Positions 14,504 to 14,679 of a stretch of DNA of 14,679 nt are shown one piece after another. The notes beneath the pieces are model-generated. The model searched no databases and was not told where the DNA came from. It saw only the letters and a program-made list of their open reading frames with translations. Each line of letters begins with the position of its first letter. Within the stretch, counting starts at the first letter, position 1. Position numbers and translations under genes: made by a program. The stretch comes from Melioribacteraceae bacterium (GTDB lineage: Bacteria > Bacteroidota > Ignavibacteria > Ignavibacteriales > Melioribacteraceae): assembly GCA_015486905.1 (NCBI GenBank), contig WFQV01000017.1, forward strand, positions 1 to 14,679. The letters run 5' to 3'.

Positions 14504-14544
14504 CTTGTCACGACGTAGTCAAGCGAAGCGCAGACGAAGGCGGG
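14504..14544. repeat. 41-bp palindromic repeat, unit 3
   Basis: It has the same length as unit 1 and matches it closely (CTTGTCACGACGTAGTCAAG, then CGAAGCGCAGACGAAGGCGG). It lies about 90 bp after unit 2. The rest of 14414-14679 shows no credible gene; open frames there are built from repeat sequence. Confidence 0.7.
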
Positions 14545-14679
14545 CGTCACGCGTTTAACTATTTCTTCTTTCTCGTTTCTTCTTTTTTGTTTTTGCAACA
14601 GATTTTAAACCTGTACCATTAATTGCAACGAGGAATTTTAAATTGCTTGTTAACGATAATATTGTTTTCTATTTTTAAA

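Noticed and set aside
14334..14544. CRISPR-like array
   Set aside because: Only three units, two directly adjacent without a spacer and one about 90 bp away, with a differing core and no cas genes; they are dispersed palindromes.
14398..14622. 74-codon plus-strand open frame
   Set aside because: It is built from the CATCCA tract and repeat unit 3, with no start signal or recognisable protein pattern.

Overview
The window looks like a piece of a low-GC chromosome from the Fibrobacteres-Chlorobi-Bacteroidetes group, most likely an Ignavibacteria-type organism. This is an inference from four C-terminal sorting domains of the type IX secretion system (T9SS; YPNPFN, VYDILG and a final KK-M/I-I-x-L-K), weak Shine-Dalgarno signals, AT-rich spacers, and a Bacteroidetes/Chlorobi-like PdxB and PBP4. 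It reads as an accessory, decaying stretch with only seven intact genes, four gene relics and unusually many dispersed palindromic repeats.

Layout. 1-838: a broken gene for a secreted or membrane protein (minus strand). 839-1677: gene-free and repeat-filled, with two copies of a dispersed repeat and small hairpins. 1678-5097: two consecutive minus-strand genes for T9SS-exported proteins, a TIM-barrel glycoside-hydrolase-like protein and a right-handed beta-helix protein, ended by a good rho-independent terminator. 5278-5610: a small conserved helical protein. 5686-6608: a T9SS-cargo relic with a palindrome inserted in frame. 7115-8377: a two-gene unit with a monotopic phosphoglycosyl transferase and a small tail-anchored protein that share a sequence motif. 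8490-9863: a relic of an FG-GAP repeat T9SS protein with three in-frame stops. 10205-10414: a relic of a PIN-domain toxin. 10555-12018: a PBP4-type D-Ala-D-Ala carboxypeptidase. 12160-12458: an inverted copy of the dispersed repeat, ending exactly at the pdxB start codon. 12459-13592: pdxB (vitamin B6 synthesis). 13593-14679: gene-free, packed with hairpins and a 41-bp palindromic repeat family.

How it fits together. The minus-strand block from 1.7 to 9.9 kb is about surface and secreted functions: exported carbohydrate-active or adhesive proteins and one enzyme that starts lipid-linked glycan synthesis. dacB and pdxB are housekeeping genes. The most notable signals are three. Two different palindromic repeats sit in frame at the same loop of two T9SS sorting domains. 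A roughly 300-bp repeat ends at the start codon of two unrelated genes, and its three copies give a filled/empty-site comparison for a 20-bp palindrome flanked by 7-bp direct repeats. The transferase tail and its small neighbour share a motif.
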